From Pseudomonas sp. Tri1 (lineage in GTDB: Bacteria; Pseudomonadota; Gammaproteobacteria; Pseudomonadales; Pseudomonadaceae): DNA of 64,000 bases. A program made the position numbers and the translations under genes. The notes beneath the pieces are model-generated. The model saw only the letters and a list, made by a program, of their open reading frames with translations, made no database searches and was not told the origin of the DNA. This document shows positions 63,513-64,000 of the stretch, piece after piece (the stretch's first letter is position 1; every line of letters starts with the position of its first letter). Location of the stretch: NCBI RefSeq assembly GCF_017968885.1, contig NZ_CP072913.1, positions 4,752,501 to 4,816,500 on the forward strand, read 5' to 3'.

Positions 63513-64000
63513 TTGAAAGCTCTCATTGTGTTCGGGGCGTTGCTGCTCAGCACGCCCCTGTATGCCGCGCAGCTGGTGCTGGAGCTGGGCGCGAATGCGC
63601 GCACCTGGCAAACCGAAGAACTGCTCAAGCATCCTGAAGCCCAGACAGTCCAGATCACTGACGACGTTTCCTACAAGAAACCGATGAGTTATCGCGCCGT
63701 CCCGCTGACGGCATTGTTGGCTGGCGTCCAGTCGGACGAGCATCTGCAAGCCGTGGCGCTGGATGGTTTCGCCGCCGAAATGCCCGCCGCGCCACTACTC
63801 AATAAGAGCGGCGCCCGGGCCTGGTTGGCGATTGAGGACCCGGCCAAGCCCTGGCCTGCGCTGGGCGAAGGCAAGCACAGTGCCGGGCCTTTCTATCTGG
63901 TTTGGACGAACCCGCAGGCGGGCCATATCAGCCCTGAACAATGGCCGTACGCGCTGGCGAGCATCAAGCGTCTGTCCGCGGTGGCCGAACGCTTCCCGGC
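63513..64000 (+). CDS. Exported protein, partial (molybdopterin-oxidoreductase-like domain possible)
   Basis: A gene running off the window end; the visible 162 residues begin with signal peptide KALIVFGALLLSTPLYA. The TTG at 63513 is the start because AAGG lies eight bases upstream and no ATG or GTG fits the signal peptide. The mature region (VSYKKPMSYRAVPLTALLAGV, then AGPFYLVWTNP) loosely resembles molybdopterin-binding oxidoreductase domains. The call is tentative. Confidence 0.6.
   Translation, partial: MKALIVFGALLLSTPLYAAQLVLELGANARTWQTEELLKHPEAQTVQITDDVSYKKPMSYRAVPLTALLAGVQSDEHLQAVALDGFAAEMPAAPLLNKSGARAWLAIEDPAKPWPALGEGKHSAGPFYLVWTNPQAGHISPEQWPYALASIKRLSAVAERFP

Overview
The window is chromosomal DNA from a Pseudomonas of the P. 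fluorescens lineage. The evidence is the gene content: an intact ferripyoverdine iron-release operon (fpvGHJKCDEF order), an AcnD/PrpF-type methylcitrate cluster, a SoxR with an adjacent monooxygenase, and ThrH. Many copies of the GTGGGAGCGAGC/GCTCGCGA type of REP element that litters these genomes also point there. Coding density is high. I see no prophage, transposase, integrase or CRISPR array.

Layout. 1-7.8 kb: TetR regulator with a divergent SDR/kappa-type isomerase pair, a long aminopeptidase P, a cysteine desulfurase, a LysE exporter, a small lipoprotein, and the divergent ABM monooxygenase/soxR pair sharing one SoxR box. 8.0-14.2 kb: an eight-gene, mostly overlapping operon matching fpvG-H-J-K-C-D-E-F, which reduces ferripyoverdine in the periplasm and handles the freed iron and siderophore. 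14.3-21.1 kb: the propionate (2-methylcitrate) operon, GntR regulator-prpB-prpC-acnD-prpF, with two matching palindromic operators at the regulator start. 21.4-24.5 kb: a tightly coupled triad of retropepsin-like protease, inactive transglutaminase with a membrane domain, and an ATP-grasp ligase, which probably makes or trims an unknown peptide-like product at the envelope. 24.6-27.6 kb: pabB, thrH and cysH. 28.0-30.3 kb: an NCS1 permease plus a hydantoin/Asp-Glu racemase family protein.

30.5-42.6 kb: LysR/SDR pair, HAD phosphatase, small acidic proteins, a glycine-zipper protein, a hybrid sensor kinase, a secreted hydrolase, an HD-type protein, SUKH and SUFU family genes that look like orphan immunity genes, and a sterol-desaturase-like enzyme. 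43.0-47.5 kb: two acetyltransferases, a DapF paralogue with an altered catalytic cysteine overlapping a VOC gene, a lipoprotein and a methyltransferase. 47.7-53.1 kb: a catabolic operon (MFS importer, FAH hydrolase, SDR, D-2-hydroxyacid dehydrogenase) divergent from an AraC regulator, with a repeated TTTTTGGA motif between them. 53.2-64 kb: GNAT, DUF1206 and NTF2-like genes, tRNA-Ser(GGA), a crotonase, plsC, corA, a glutamine amidotransferase, a fadB/fadA-like beta-oxidation pair, a 31-residue membrane peptide and a truncated secreted protein.

Two genes (43741-43931 and 47666-48621) each read as one intact family-length protein if a single base is added at a homopolymer. These are either real disruptions or sequencing errors. 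The observations most worth follow-up are the protease/transglutaminase/ATP-grasp triad, the DapF paralogue, the SUKH-SUFU pair, the AraC repeat array and a candidate small RNA near 34.5 kb.
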